Source: PRO6 sp035565775 (GTDB lineage Bacteria; Pseudomonadota; Alphaproteobacteria; Rhizobiales; Xanthobacteraceae). From it: DNA of 64,000 nt. Where the stretch lies: contig DATMRW010000023.1 of assembly GCA_035565775.1 (NCBI GenBank), forward strand, positions 434,001 to 498,000, in the 5' to 3' direction. The notes below the pieces were generated by a model. The model ran no database searches and had not been told where the DNA came from. It saw nothing but the letters and a program-made list of their open reading frames with translations. Numbering within the stretch: position 1 is the stretch's first letter; each line of letters begins with the position of its first letter. The position numbers were made by a program, and so were the translations under genes. This document shows, piece by piece, positions 45,530-54,743 of the stretch.

Positions 45530-47041
45530 TTAGCTGTAGCGGAACGCCGCGTCGTCGAGGTCGATGGCGGCGAACTCGTCCTTCTCGCGCCAATAGTCCT
45601 GGCTGTGCTGCCATTCGCGCTTGGCGCCGCGCTTGGGCAGCGCCTCCGCCGCCCGCAGCAGATAGCTGGGATTGAAGTCCTCCTCATCGATCCAGGGCAT
45701 GATCGGCATGTTGCGATCTTCGTCGCGCAAGGTCGGCACCACCATCCGCGCCTGTTTGGTCTTCATGTGGGTGAGCAGGCGACAGACGAAATCGGCGACG
45801 AGATCGACCCGCAGCGTCCAGCTCGCACGAAAATAGCCGAACACCCAGGCCATGTTCGGAATGCCGGTGAACATCATGCCGCGATAGGTCACGGTGCTGG
45901 CAAAATCCAGCGGCTCGCCGTCGATGGCGAAGGCGATGTCGCCGAGCATGTTCATGTTGAAGCCGGTGGCGGCGACGATGAGATCGGCATCGAGATGCTC
46001 GCCGGAGGCGAGCTGGATGCCGGTCGCGGTGAAGCGCTCGATCCGGTCGGTGACGACCGAGGCCTCGCCGCTTTTGATGGCGTGAAACAGGTCGGCGTCC
46101 GGCACGAAGGCGATGCGCTGCCGCCACGGCCGGTAGGACGGTGTGAAGTGCGTATCGAGGTCGAAGTCCTCGCCGAGGACGTTGCGCACGCCCTTCAGCA
46201 ATTCCTGTTTCACGCCTTCGGGATTGTCGAAGGTCATGCGCGCGAAGCCGCTCTGCTCGTAAAGAATTTTGCGGCGGACGATTTCGTGGATCCAGCTTTC
46301 GTCGATCTGCAGTTCGCGCAGGGTTTCCGCGATGTCGATGGCGTTGCGGCCGGTGCGGAAATAGGTCGGCGAGCGTTGCAGCATGGTGACGTGCCTGCAC
46401 TTGCCCGCGATGTTGGGGATCAAGGTCGCGGCGGTCGCGCCCGAGCCGATCACGACGACATTTTTGTCCGTGGTGTCGAGGCCGTCCGGCCACTCCATCG
46501 AATGGATGAACTGGCCCTCGAACTTGTCCATGTCGGGCCACACCGGCATGTAGCCGTCCTTCTGCCGATAGTAGCCCTGGCACATCCAGAGGAAACTTGC
46601 GGTGAAGCGGATGCTTGCGCCGTCCTCGCTGCGTATCGCGTCGATGGTCCAGCACTTGTCGTTGCTGCACCAGCTTGCGGAGCTGACGGCGTGGCCGTAG
46701 CGGATATGCGGCGCAAGATCGTTGTCCGCGATGACCTCGCCGATGTATTTCAAAATCTCGTCCGCGGTGGCGATCGGCGGGCCGACCCACGGCTTGAAGC
46801 GATAGCCGAAGGTGTGCAGGTCGCTGTCGGAGCGGATGCCGGGGTAGCGGTGCGTGTACCAGGTGCCGCCGAAGTCGCGCTGGGCTTCGAGGATGACGAA
46901 GCTGGTGCCGGGCGTCTGTTTCTGCAGGTGATAAGCGCTGCCGATGCCGGAGATGCCGGCGCCGACGATCAAGACGTCAAAATGTTCGGCAGGAGCGGGT
47001 TCAGGCTGCACATTGCGTGCGGCGGCTGCAGTCGCATTCAT
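45530..47041 (-). CDS. Flavin-containing / Baeyer-Villiger-type monooxygenase
   Basis: 503 aa. The FAD loop is VGAGISGIG (26-34), then GGTWYTHRYPGIRSDSDLH as in EthA-like enzymes. The Baeyer-Villiger/FMO fingerprint appears as FEGQFIHSMEW (about 173-183), followed by the NADPH loop GSGATAAT. Such enzymes insert oxygen next to a ketone or oxidise S/N centres; the substrate is unknown. The ATG at 47041 begins a disordered 20-aa lead before the FAD domain. It ends 81 nt from aroE, convergent. Confidence 0.93.
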   Translation of the reverse strand: MNATAAAARNVQPEPAPAEHFDVLIVGAGISGIGSAYHLQKQTPGTSFVILEAQRDFGGTWYTHRYPGIRSDSDLHTFGYRFKPWVGPPIATADEILKYIGEVIADNDLAPHIRYGHAVSSASWCSNDKCWTIDAIRSEDGASIRFTASFLWMCQGYYRQKDGYMPVWPDMDKFEGQFIHSMEWPDGLDTTDKNVVVIGSGATAATLIPNIAGKCRHVTMLQRSPTYFRTGRNAIDIAETLRELQIDESWIHEIVRRKILYEQSGFARMTFDNPEGVKQELLKGVRNVLGEDFDLDTHFTPSYRPWRQRIAFVPDADLFHAIKSGEASVVTDRIERFTATGIQLASGEHLDADLIVAATGFNMNMLGDIAFAIDGEPLDFASTVTYRGMMFTGIPNMAWVFGYFRASWTLRVDLVADFVCRLLTHMKTKQARMVVPTLRDEDRNMPIMPWIDEEDFNPSYLLRAAEALPKRGAKREWQHSQDYWREKDEFAAIDLDDAAFRYS

Positions 47042-47186
47042 GCGGGCGCACCTCCGGTGTTGCCGCGTGTCGCGAAGAGTCCGCACTGCGGCTTATCGTT
47101 GTTTTGTTCGTCGAACCGTGTTGCCGCTCATTTGGCCACAGAGATGCGGGCGCGGTCAACTTACCGCGATCGAGGGCACAAAAAAA

Positions 47187-47212
47187 CTCCCGGCTCGCAT
47201 GAGGACCGGGAG
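47187..47212 (-). terminator. Terminator after lldD
   Basis: A 7-bp stem (CTCCCGG / CCGGGAG) with a 12-nt loop. On the minus strand it is followed by a six-T run, 31 nt past the lldD stop. Confidence 0.8.
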
Positions 47213-47242
47213 CTCTTTACACGGGATGCGCAGCAAGTCGCG

Positions 47243-48394
47243 TCAGGCGACATGCCCGTCATTGCGCAAAATGTGGCGGTCGATTTCGGAGACCTTGTTG
47301 ACGCCGCACAGGCCCATAGTGGTCTCCATTTCCTTGCCGATGATCTCCAGCGCCTTGCTGACGCCGGCTTGTCCGCCCGCGCCGAGACCGTAGATATAGG
47401 CGCGGCCGATCATGCACGACTTGGCGCCGAGCGCGAGCGCGCGCGTCACGTCCTGCCCCGAGCGCACGCCGCCGTCGAACATGATCTCCATCTGCGAGCC
47501 GACGGCATCGACGATCTCCGGCAGCACCGCGATCGAGGAGGGCGCGCCGTCGAGCTGGCGGCCGCCGTGATTGGAGACGACCATCGCCTGTGCTCCGCAC
47601 TGGGCGGCGAGCTTGGCGTCCTCGACGTCGAGAATGCCCTTGATGACCAGCTTGCCCGGCCAGATCGAGCGGATCCAGTCGATGTCCTTCCAGTTCAGCG
47701 AGGTGTCGAACTGCGAGCTGGTCCACTGCGCGAGCTGGGTGATGTCGTCGGTGTCCTTCATCTGGCTGGCGATGTTGCCGAAGGTGCGGCGCTTGCCGCG
47801 GAGCACGCCGGAGACCCAGGCGGGCTTGGTGGCGAAATCGATCAGCTTCGACAGGCTCCATTCCGGCGGCACGGTCATGCCGTTCTTGATGTCGGCATGG
47901 CGCTGGCCGATGACCTGCAGGTCGACCGTGAGCACCAGCGCGCTGCACTTGGCGGCGATCGCGCGCTCGATCAGCGCCTTGATGAAGCCGCGGTCGCGCA
48001 TGACGTAGAGCTGGAACCAGAACGGCTTGTCGACATTCGCCGCCACGTCCTCGATCGAGCAGATCGACATCGTGCTGAGCGTATAGGGCACGCCCGCGGC
48101 CTGGGCGGCGCGGCAGGCATAGATCTCGCCATCGCCGTGCTGCATGCCGGTGAGGCCGACCGGCGCGAGGATCAGCGGCATGGCCGCCGGCTCGCCAAGG
48201 ATCGTGGTCGAGAGGTCGCGATGCGAGACGTCGACGAGGATGCGCTGGCGGAATTTGATCTTTTCGAGGTCGTCGCGATTGGCGCGCAGCGTGTCCTCGG
48301 TGTAGGAGCCGCGGTCGGCATAGTCGAAAAATGCCTTGGGAACGCGCTTTTGGTGAAGAAGCCTGAGATCCTCGATACAGGTAATGTGCTTCAT
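47243..48394 (-). CDS. lldD: L-lactate dehydrogenase (FMN-dependent alpha-hydroxy-acid oxidase family)
   Basis: 383 aa, a TIM barrel. Family features are the N-terminal RVPKAFFDYADRGSYTEDTL, ILAPVGLTGMQHGDGE, and the catalytic His in SNHGGRQLDGAPSS (about 272). FDGGVRSGQDVTRALALGA binds the FMN phosphate. It oxidises L-lactate to pyruvate, passing electrons to the respiratory chain. A shift to another 2-hydroxy acid cannot be excluded. The ATG at 48394 gives the normal family N-terminus. It is divergent from the small FPASDP gene. Confidence 0.93.
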   Translation of the reverse strand: MKHITCIEDLRLLHQKRVPKAFFDYADRGSYTEDTLRANRDDLEKIKFRQRILVDVSHRDLSTTILGEPAAMPLILAPVGLTGMQHGDGEIYACRAAQAAGVPYTLSTMSICSIEDVAANVDKPFWFQLYVMRDRGFIKALIERAIAAKCSALVLTVDLQVIGQRHADIKNGMTVPPEWSLSKLIDFATKPAWVSGVLRGKRRTFGNIASQMKDTDDITQLAQWTSSQFDTSLNWKDIDWIRSIWPGKLVIKGILDVEDAKLAAQCGAQAMVVSNHGGRQLDGAPSSIAVLPEIVDAVGSQMEIMFDGGVRSGQDVTRALALGAKSCMIGRAYIYGLGAGGQAGVSKALEIIGKEMETTMGLCGVNKVSEIDRHILRNDGHVA

Positions 48395-48600
48395 TTCGCT
48401 ACCCCGTTGCCCCCCGTCGTCGCCTATCGGCCGGTTTGCGCCCGGCGACACTGTGCTTTTTGCATAACGCTCCATCGGAAACTCATCAAGCCGCGCCGCA
48501 ACCAATTTTCCCGCGCCGGCGCGCTCTCTTCCGCCGCCGGCCAAAACGCATGGGTAGAGAGGTGATGGAACCGCACTTCCGCCGAGGCGTTGAGAGAGGT

Positions 48601-48630
48601 ACGCCAGTGTCTTGTACGCCGGTGTCTTGC
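48601..48630. repeat. 15-bp direct tandem repeat
   Basis: ACGCCAGTGTCTTGT followed by ACGCCGGTGTCTTGC, 13 of 15 bases equal. It ends 17 nt before the start of the small FPASDP-motif gene. Confidence 0.8.
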
Positions 48631-48647
48631 GGATCAAGGAGGACGGT

Positions 48648-48866
48648 ATGGCGACCCACCATGCCGACAAGTCCCGGAAGGCGGCCAAAGGCCATGCCAA
48701 AGACGAGGCCCACGCAGGGGCCGCCGAAAGAAGCGCCAAAACCAGGCTCGACGATGCCCTGAACGAGGCGTTGGAGGAGTCGTTCCCCGCATCCGATCCA
48801 GCCAATGTCGTGCAGCCGGCGCCGTCCGTGCCGGACCATTTCATCAAGCGAAAAGATTCGAAATAG
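48648..48866 (+). CDS. Small conserved protein with SFPASDP motif
   Basis: 72 aa, soluble and highly charged. The His/Lys/Ala-rich N-terminus (about 1-30) looks disordered. Then comes LDDALNEALEESFPASDPAN, a motif shared by many short proteins of unknown function in proteobacteria. The ATG at 48648 has a strong AAGGAGG upstream. A 15-bp repeat lies in its leader. It is divergent from lldD and monocistronic. Confidence 0.85.
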   Translation: MATHHADKSRKAAKGHAKDEAHAGAAERSAKTRLDDALNEALEESFPASDPANVVQPAPSVPDHFIKRKDSK

Positions 48867-49042
48867 GGTTTCTTTAAATAAGTCTAATCATTCCAATGAT
48901 TTGATGGGGCGGTTAAATTGTTGAAAACATTGCGCGGGCTTTTATTGAAAGCACCTTTGCCGCAAAAGCCCTATAACACCGGCAACATCACAGGATTGAA
49001 ATCGACAGCGCGCGTCTGCTGGGGCGTGCGTGTGGGGGTTCG

Positions 49043-50383
49043 ATGAGCAGAAAATACTTTGGAACCGATGGTATCCGCGGGCAGGCCAATGGCGTGATCA
49101 CCCCGGAGCTGGCGTTGAAGGTGGGGCAGGCTGCGGGTCTGCTGTTTCAGCGCGGCGAATATCGCCATCGCGTAGTGATCGGCAAGGACACCCGGTTGTC
49201 CGGCTACATGATCGAGAATGCGCTGGTTGCAGGCTTCACCTCGGTCGGAATGGATGTGCTGCTGCTCGGGCCGATTCCGACGCCGGCGGTGGCGATGCTG
49301 ACCAAGTCGATGCGCGCCGACCTCGGCGTGATGATCTCGGCTTCCCACAACCCGTTCGACGACAATGGCATCAAGCTGTTCGGCCCGGCCGGCTACAAGC
49401 TGTCCGATGAGGTCGAGAAGCAGATCGAGGAGCTGATCGACGAGAACATCGACAAGCGGCTGGCCAAGGGCGTCCATCTCGGCCGCGCCCGCCGCATCGA
49501 CGGCGTGCTCGACCGCTATATTGAATTCGCCAAGCGCACCCTGCCGCGCGAGCTGAACCTCGATGGCCTTCGCGTCGTGATCGATGCGGCCAATGGCGCG
49601 GCCTACAAGGTGGTGCCGGAGGCGCTGTGGGAATTGGGCGCCGACGTCATCTCGATCGGCGTCGAGCCGGATGGTTTCAACATCAACAAGGAATGCGGCT
49701 CGACCTCGCCGGAGGCGCTGAGTCACAAGGTGCGCGAGATGCGCGCCGATATCGGCATTGCGCTGGACGGCGACGCCGATCGGGTGATCATCGCGGACGA
49801 GCGCGGCCACATCGTCGACGGCGACCAGCTGCTGGCGGTGATCGCGCAGAGCTGGATGGAGGATGGCCGACTGACCAAGCCCGGCGTCGTCTCCACGGTG
49901 ATGTCGAATCTCGGCCTCGAACGCTACCTCAAGAGCCAGGGCATCGAGCTGCTGCGCACCGCGGTCGGCGACCGCTACGTCCTCGAGCGGATGCAGGCGG
50001 ACGGCTACAACATCGGCGGCGAGCCTTCCGGCCACATCATCCTGTCGGACTACGGCACGACCGGGGACGGCTTCGTCGCGGCACTGCAGTTGCTGGCGGT
50101 TGTGCAAAAGCTCGGCCGCCCGGTTTCGGAGGTCTGCCACCGCTTCGACCCGATGCCGCAGATCCTCAAGAACGTGCGCTATCGCTCGGGCAAGCCGCTC
50201 GAGAGCCCGCATGTCCAGTCCGCGATTACGGCGGCGGAGGAGCGCCTCAACGGTAGCGGCCGCCTGCTGGTGCGCTCGTCCGGAACCGAGCCGGTGATCC
50301 GGGTGATGGGCGAGGGTGATGACCGCGACCGCGTTGAGGAAGCAGTCGATCTCGTCGTCTCGGCGCTCGGCCCCGCGGCCTGA
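49043..50383 (+). CDS. glmM: Phosphoglucosamine mutase
   Basis: 446 aa, an alpha-D-phosphohexomutase. The opening KYFGTDGIRGQAN and the active phosphoserine S101 in MISASHNPFDDNG identify it. The metal loop is DGDADRV and the C-terminal phosphate site is RSSGTEPVIRVM. It converts glucosamine-6-phosphate to glucosamine-1-phosphate on the route to UDP-GlcNAc for peptidoglycan and lipid A. GGGGG lies a few bases before the ATG. Confidence 0.97.
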   Translation: MSRKYFGTDGIRGQANGVITPELALKVGQAAGLLFQRGEYRHRVVIGKDTRLSGYMIENALVAGFTSVGMDVLLLGPIPTPAVAMLTKSMRADLGVMISASHNPFDDNGIKLFGPAGYKLSDEVEKQIEELIDENIDKRLAKGVHLGRARRIDGVLDRYIEFAKRTLPRELNLDGLRVVIDAANGAAYKVVPEALWELGADVISIGVEPDGFNINKECGSTSPEALSHKVREMRADIGIALDGDADRVIIADERGHIVDGDQLLAVIAQSWMEDGRLTKPGVVSTVMSNLGLERYLKSQGIELLRTAVGDRYVLERMQADGYNIGGEPSGHIILSDYGTTGDGFVAALQLLAVVQKLGRPVSEVCHRFDPMPQILKNVRYRSGKPLESPHVQSAITAAEERLNGSGRLLVRSSGTEPVIRVMGEGDDRDRVEEAVDLVVSALGPAA

Positions 50384-50406
50384 TACAACCACAATCTGAA
50401 CTTCTG

Positions 50407-50433
50407 GCCACGGCAAGCAGGCGTTTGCCGTGG
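50407..50433. terminator. Hairpin between glmM and the MFS gene
   Basis: A perfect 10-bp stem (GCCACGGCAA / TTGCCGTGGC) with a 7-nt loop, 23 nt past the glmM stop. No T-tract follows, so termination would need Rho or be partial. Confidence 0.5.
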
Positions 50434-50524
50434 CTGCAACGCTGCCATGGGCAAACCGCCATGGCGGATTCGCTCGCAGTGGCTTATTTCAGGCATCCTC
50501 GTTTTTACTTGCGATGAGCGAATC

Positions 50525-51775
50525 GTGAACAAGCCTGTCATCGTCGATGACGCGACCGCCAAGCCGGTAGTGTCGGACGCAACGTCTGCGAGCCCTGCGA
50601 TCTCGTCGGGACCGGTCTATGCCGTGCTCGGCGGCATCAGCTTTTCGCACTTCCTCAACGACACGATGCAATCGCTCATTCCTTCGATCTATCCGATCCT
50701 GAAGGACAACTACGCGCTCGACTTCACGCAGATCGGCCTGATCACGCTCACCTTCCAGATCACGGCATCGCTGCTGCAGCCGGTGATCGGCGCGGCGACC
50801 GACCGCAAGCCGCAGCCTTATTCGCTGGCGATCGGCATGGGCTCGACGCTGATCGGCCTGCTGCTGCTCTCCACCGCGCATGTCTTCGGCATCATTCTGC
50901 TCGCGGCCGGTCTGGTCGGCCTCGGCTCTGCCGTGTTTCATCCGGAATCGTCGCGCATTGCGCGACTCGCTTCCGGCGGGCGCTACGGCTTTGCGCAATC
51001 GGTGTTTCAGGTTGGCGGCAATTTCGGCTCGGCGATGGGGCCGATGCTCGCGGCAATGATCGTAGTGCCGCTGGGGCAGGGCAGCGTCGCGTGGTTTTCG
51101 CTGCTGGCAGCGGTGGCGATCGTCATCCTCTGGCGCATCGGCCGCTGGTACAAGCCGCTGATCGCGCCGCGGCCGGCAAAGCCGATGGGGGGCGCGGCGG
51201 GCGTGCCGTCGGCCGGCCGTACGGCTTTTGCGCTGGCGATCCTGATCGTACTGGTGTTCTCCAAGTTCATCTACATGGCGAGCCTCACCAGCTATTTTAC
51301 CTTCTTCCTGATCCACAAGTTCGGCGTCTCGACCCAGACCTCGCAGATGTTTCTTTTCATGTTTCTGGCGGCGACGGCGGTGGGCACGTTCTTCGGCGGG
51401 CCGATCGGTGACCGCCTTGGCCGCCGCTACGTGATCTGGTTCTCGATCCTCGGCGCTCTGCCGTTCACGCTGCTGCTGCCCTACGCCAGCCTGTTCTGGA
51501 CCGGCGTTCTCAGCGTCGCGATCGGCTTCATCATTTCCTCGGCCATGCCGGCGATCATCGTCTATGCGCAGGAGCTGATGCCGCACCGCTTCGGCATGAT
51601 CTCGGGCCTGTTCTTCGGCTTTTCCTTCGGCGCGGGCGGCATCGGCGCGGCGCTGCTCGGCATCGTCGCCGACCATCGCGGGATCGAGTTCGTCTACATG
51701 ATCTGCGCGTTCCTGCCGGCGATCGGCCTGCTTGCCGTGTTCCTGCCAAAGATGCCCAAGCTCGTGATCCGCTGA
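50525..51775 (+). CDS. MFS transporter, fosmidomycin-resistance (Fsr) type
   Basis: 416 aa with about 12 helices. The N-terminus includes GGISFSHFLNDTMQSLIPSI and YPILKDNYALDFTQIGLI, a close match to E. coli Fsr. VGLGSAVFHPESSRIARLAS and GDRLGRRYVIW are MFS-type loops. Fsr exports fosmidomycin, and other relatives export small organic acids or drugs; the actual substrate is unknown. The start is taken as the GTG at 50525, which leaves a soluble lead of about 30 aa; an ATG at 50447 is also possible. Confidence 0.85.
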   Translation: MNKPVIVDDATAKPVVSDATSASPAISSGPVYAVLGGISFSHFLNDTMQSLIPSIYPILKDNYALDFTQIGLITLTFQITASLLQPVIGAATDRKPQPYSLAIGMGSTLIGLLLLSTAHVFGIILLAAGLVGLGSAVFHPESSRIARLASGGRYGFAQSVFQVGGNFGSAMGPMLAAMIVVPLGQGSVAWFSLLAAVAIVILWRIGRWYKPLIAPRPAKPMGGAAGVPSAGRTAFALAILIVLVFSKFIYMASLTSYFTFFLIHKFGVSTQTSQMFLFMFLAATAVGTFFGGPIGDRLGRRYVIWFSILGALPFTLLLPYASLFWTGVLSVAIGFIISSAMPAIIVYAQELMPHRFGMISGLFFGFSFGAGGIGAALLGIVADHRGIEFVYMICAFLPAIGLLAVFLPKMPKLVIR

Positions 51776-51926
51776 CGCGGGCTCGGCGCGGCACAGGGCC
51801 GCGTCAGAAACCTCTTTCTTCCTTCGCTTCTCCGTCTTGCCTTCGCGCGCTGCTGTTGCGGCGTGCGAAGCTCTATTCGAATCCCGGCTCAGCTTGGTGA
51901 GGAAAAATCAACCTTAAAAATTAGGG

Positions 51927-51941
51927 TTAAGTCGCTCTTAA
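51927..51941. promoter_or_regulatory. CtrA-type box TTAA-N7-TTAA
   Basis: TTAAGTCGCTCTTAA, an exact TTAA-N7-TTAA, about 100 nt upstream of the outer-membrane protein gene at 52040. GGTTAA overlaps its left half, so the left arm also reads TTAACC on the other strand. Confidence 0.45.
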
Positions 51942-52039
51942 ACATTTCTGGCTACCGTTTCGTCGAAGTCGTTTCAGGTCCGGTTTTTGGAAGCCGCTGT
52001 TTCTAGGGCGGATTGCCGCCTCGACGGAAGGTGATAGCA

Positions 52040-52912
52040 ATGCGTAGCGTACATGGTTTGCTGGCTGCTGGTGCGGCCCTCTTCGTCTCAACCGCAACAT
52101 TCGCAGCCGATCTGCCGATCATGCCGCCGCCGGCCTATCTGCCGCCGCCCCAGGATTTCGGCGGCTGGTATCTGCGCGGCGACATCGGCTTCAGCAATCA
52201 GCGCGTGAATAACATCGCCATGGCGGATGGCCGCAACGGCGATCTCCTGTCGCTGCAGCAGACGACGGCATTCGATACCGCGGGCATTTTCGGGCTGGGA
52301 GTTGGCTATACGTTCAACAACTGGCTGCGCGGCGACATCACCGGCCAATATCGCGGCAACTCGAATTTCAAGGCAACTGATATCGTGACCTTCCCGGCCT
52401 ATGGACTGGTCGGAAGCGGGGTCAACAACTACACGGCGAGCAAGTCGGAATGGCTGATCATGGCCAACGCCTATGTCGATCTTGGGACGTGGTGGAACGT
52501 CACGCCGTTCATCGGCGCGGGCGTCGGCGCTGCCCGCGTCACCATCGCCAACTACACCGACAATGGCGCGCATAACGTGAACTATGACGCCGCCAGCGGT
52601 GGTTATTATCTAGGCGGTGCCGTTCCCAGCTTTGCGAATGCGTCAGCGGCGTCGCAGTGGAATTTGGCCTGGGCCGTTCACGCCGGTCTGGCTTATCGGG
52701 TCAATCCGAATCTCACCCTCGAACTGGCCTACAGCTATGTCAACCTCGGCAAGGGGACGACCGGGCCGGTGACGACCTACACCAATTTTACCCGTGGCGT
52801 GCCGATGGAATTTCACGACATCACCTCGCATGATGTGAAGTTCGGCGTGCGCTGGTCGCTCAATCCGCCGCCGGTCTACCTGCCCCCGCCGCCGCTGGTG
52901 ACCAAGGGCTGA
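52040..52912 (+). CDS. Outer-membrane beta-barrel protein
   Basis: 290 aa. The signal peptide ends ATFAA. A Pro-rich linker (PIMPPPAYLPPPQDFGG) leads to a barrel whose strands alternate aromatic residues: WYLRGDIGFSNQRV, GIFGLGVGYTFNNWLRGD, WNVTPFIGAGVGAARV, LELAYSYVNLGKG, FGVRWSL. The chain ends with a Pro-rich tail (PPPVYLPPPPLVTKG) rather than the usual terminal Phe. It resembles LomR/Omp25-type proteins of Bradyrhizobium. GAAGGTGATAGCA precedes the ATG. Confidence 0.87.
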   Translation: MRSVHGLLAAGAALFVSTATFAADLPIMPPPAYLPPPQDFGGWYLRGDIGFSNQRVNNIAMADGRNGDLLSLQQTTAFDTAGIFGLGVGYTFNNWLRGDITGQYRGNSNFKATDIVTFPAYGLVGSGVNNYTASKSEWLIMANAYVDLGTWWNVTPFIGAGVGAARVTIANYTDNGAHNVNYDAASGGYYLGGAVPSFANASAASQWNLAWAVHAGLAYRVNPNLTLELAYSYVNLGKGTTGPVTTYTNFTRGVPMEFHDITSHDVKFGVRWSLNPPPVYLPPPPLVTKG

Positions 52913-52948
52913 GCGCGGACCCGGCAAAGGCCTCGCAATTCAGGACAG

Positions 52949-52978
52949 AAAAACGGCGCGGATCTCCGCGCCGTTTTT
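52949..52978 (+). terminator. Strong terminator after the first outer-membrane gene
   Basis: A perfect 14-bp stem (AAAAACGGCGCGGA / TCCGCGCCGTTTTT) with a 2-nt inner gap, continuing into GTTTT. Confidence 0.92.
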
Positions 52979-53125
52979 GTTTTCCGACAGCGGCCGAATG
53001 GTAAACGGGCGGCGTATTTTTTAACCGCCGAGGGTAGGGGCACAACGAATGATTAAGGTTAACCAGTCATGATCGCAGCGAGCTGAGCAGCACGAAGATC
53101 CGACCCGAACTGCAAGGAGCTGGCC

Positions 53126-53944
53126 ATGCGACGACTACTGATTGCGGCATTGATGACGGGTGTCGCGCATTCCGCGCTCGCCGCCGACATGCCGTTCCTG
53201 CGCGGCGGCTTCTCCGAAGGCGTGGTCGGGCCCGCGGTCGTCGACTGGCAGGGCGTCTACATCGGCGGGCAGGCGGGCACCGGCCGCTCCGACATGAATT
53301 TCACCGGGACGACACGGCCGATGGTCGAAAAGCTCCTGGCGAATACCACGATCGAAAAAGAGATGAAGGTCTCCGACTGGCCGCTGATGGGCAAGGAGTC
53401 CAGTCGCGGCAACGGCGTCGGCGGCTTCATCGGTTACAATGCTCAGTGGGAAGATGTCGTGGTCGGCGTCGAGCTGAGCTACATGAACGGCAAGTTCGGC
53501 GGTTCCGCGGTCGATTCCATGGGGCGCAGTTTCACGACGAGCGACGGCTATACGAACAATGTGACGTCGGAAGCCCTTGCCGAGATGAAGATCACCGATA
53601 TCGGCACCCTGCGTCTTCGCGCCGGCTACGCTTATGGCAATTTCCTGCCGTACATCTTCGGCGGCGTCGCGCTCGGCCAGGCGAACATCACGCGGGCGGC
53701 GCGCATTCATGGCGTTTCCGTCAATGCCAGCGCACCGCCGGGCTTCCAGAACATTCCGTTCGACGTGTCCGAAGTCGACCGGAAAAACGCGCACCTGCTT
53801 TACGGTTATGCGGCGGGCCTCGGCGTCGACATCAGCCTCTATGCCGGCCTCTTCATGCGCGCGGAGTGGGAATATATTCGCTTCACCAGTGTGATCGACA
53901 CCAACGTCAACACGGTGCGCGCGGGGCTCGGCTACAAGTTCTGA
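53126..53944 (+). CDS. Outer-membrane beta-barrel protein (OmpA-like fold)
   Basis: 272 aa. The signal peptide ends SALAA. The barrel opens WQGVYIGGQAGTGRSDMNF and ends VNTVRAGLGYKF, with the terminal Phe needed for BAM assembly. An internal polar insert near residues 65-95 is likely a long surface loop. AAGGAGC lies 6-8 nt before the ATG. TTAACC half-boxes, but no full TTAA-N7-TTAA, lie upstream (53021 and 53057). Confidence 0.87.
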   Translation: MRRLLIAALMTGVAHSALAADMPFLRGGFSEGVVGPAVVDWQGVYIGGQAGTGRSDMNFTGTTRPMVEKLLANTTIEKEMKVSDWPLMGKESSRGNGVGGFIGYNAQWEDVVVGVELSYMNGKFGGSAVDSMGRSFTTSDGYTNNVTSEALAEMKITDIGTLRLRAGYAYGNFLPYIFGGVALGQANITRAARIHGVSVNASAPPGFQNIPFDVSEVDRKNAHLLYGYAAGLGVDISLYAGLFMRAEWEYIRFTSVIDTNVNTVRAGLGYKF

Positions 53945-54029
53945 CGACTGCTTGCGCGGGCGGCAACCGTCCGGGCGTTGACAGCTTTGCCGCGGAGTGC
54001 TCGGCTGCGGTCCTGCGAGGGACGGGCCG

Positions 54030-54611
54030 ATGCAGATCTACGGCGACAAAAAATCCGGGAACTGCCTGAAGGTGAAGTGGGTGTGCGACGCGCTCGCGCT
54101 GCCCTACACTTGGATCGATATCGACATCACGAAGGGCGAGAGCCGGACGCCGGATTTTTTGGCGCTGAATGCCGCTGGGGAGGTGCCGGTGGTGGTTCTC
54201 GACGACGGCCGCGCGCTGGCGCAGTCCAACGCCATCATGCGCCATCTTGCGCGCAACAGCGACCTCATTCCCGCCGATCCGTATCTGGCGGCCAAGATGG
54301 ACGAATGGCTGTTCTGGGAACAGAACAGCCATGAGCCGTATATCGCGACCTGCCGTTTCGTGATGTTTTACCTCGGGAAGACGCTGAGTGACCTCGACCC
54401 CGATAAGGTCAAGCGCGGCTATGCCGCTCTCGCGCGTCTGGAGCATCAGCTCGGCCATAGCCGCTTTCTGGTTGGCGACCGGCTGTCGCTCGCCGACATC
54501 GCCGTGCTCGCCTATACGCGCCTGGCGCATGAGGGCGGCTTTCATCTCGAAGGCTACTCCGCGGTGCGGCGCTGGATTGGCGACACGGAAAAAGCGCTCG
54601 GCCTTGCATAG
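54030..54611 (+). CDS. Glutathione S-transferase family protein
   Basis: 193 aa. The N-terminal domain MQIYGDKKSGNCLKVKWVCD has Ser/Asn/Cys at the catalytic position (KSGNC); then NAAGEVPVVVLDDG and LAQSNAIMRHLA. The C-terminal domain has LVGDRLSLADIAVLAYTR, the N-cap box. The Cys at residue 12 suggests a Cys-type or theta/beta-like catalysis, but this is only a guess from position. The start at 54030 is the first Met of the fold. Confidence 0.9.
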   Translation: MQIYGDKKSGNCLKVKWVCDALALPYTWIDIDITKGESRTPDFLALNAAGEVPVVVLDDGRALAQSNAIMRHLARNSDLIPADPYLAAKMDEWLFWEQNSHEPYIATCRFVMFYLGKTLSDLDPDKVKRGYAALARLEHQLGHSRFLVGDRLSLADIAVLAYTRLAHEGGFHLEGYSAVRRWIGDTEKALGLA

Positions 54612-54743
54612 GCCGGCGGAGCCTTGCGAGATGCATTGCCGACGCCGAGCCCGACGCCGGCTTTATTGTGCGGAAGGCCGTTGGCTTTCGCTGCGGCTTT
54701 GCTTGTTGCCCCGGCACTTATTCCCGGATCAGCAGTCCTGCCA

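Noticed and set aside
45605..48565. A 986-codon plus-strand frame spanning the monooxygenase and lldD genes
   Set aside because: Antisense to two clear enzyme genes with intact motifs; no domain or ribosome site.
51876..51885. TTCGAATCCC resembling a tRNA T-loop
   Set aside because: No paired T-stem, anticodon arm or acceptor stem can be drawn around it.
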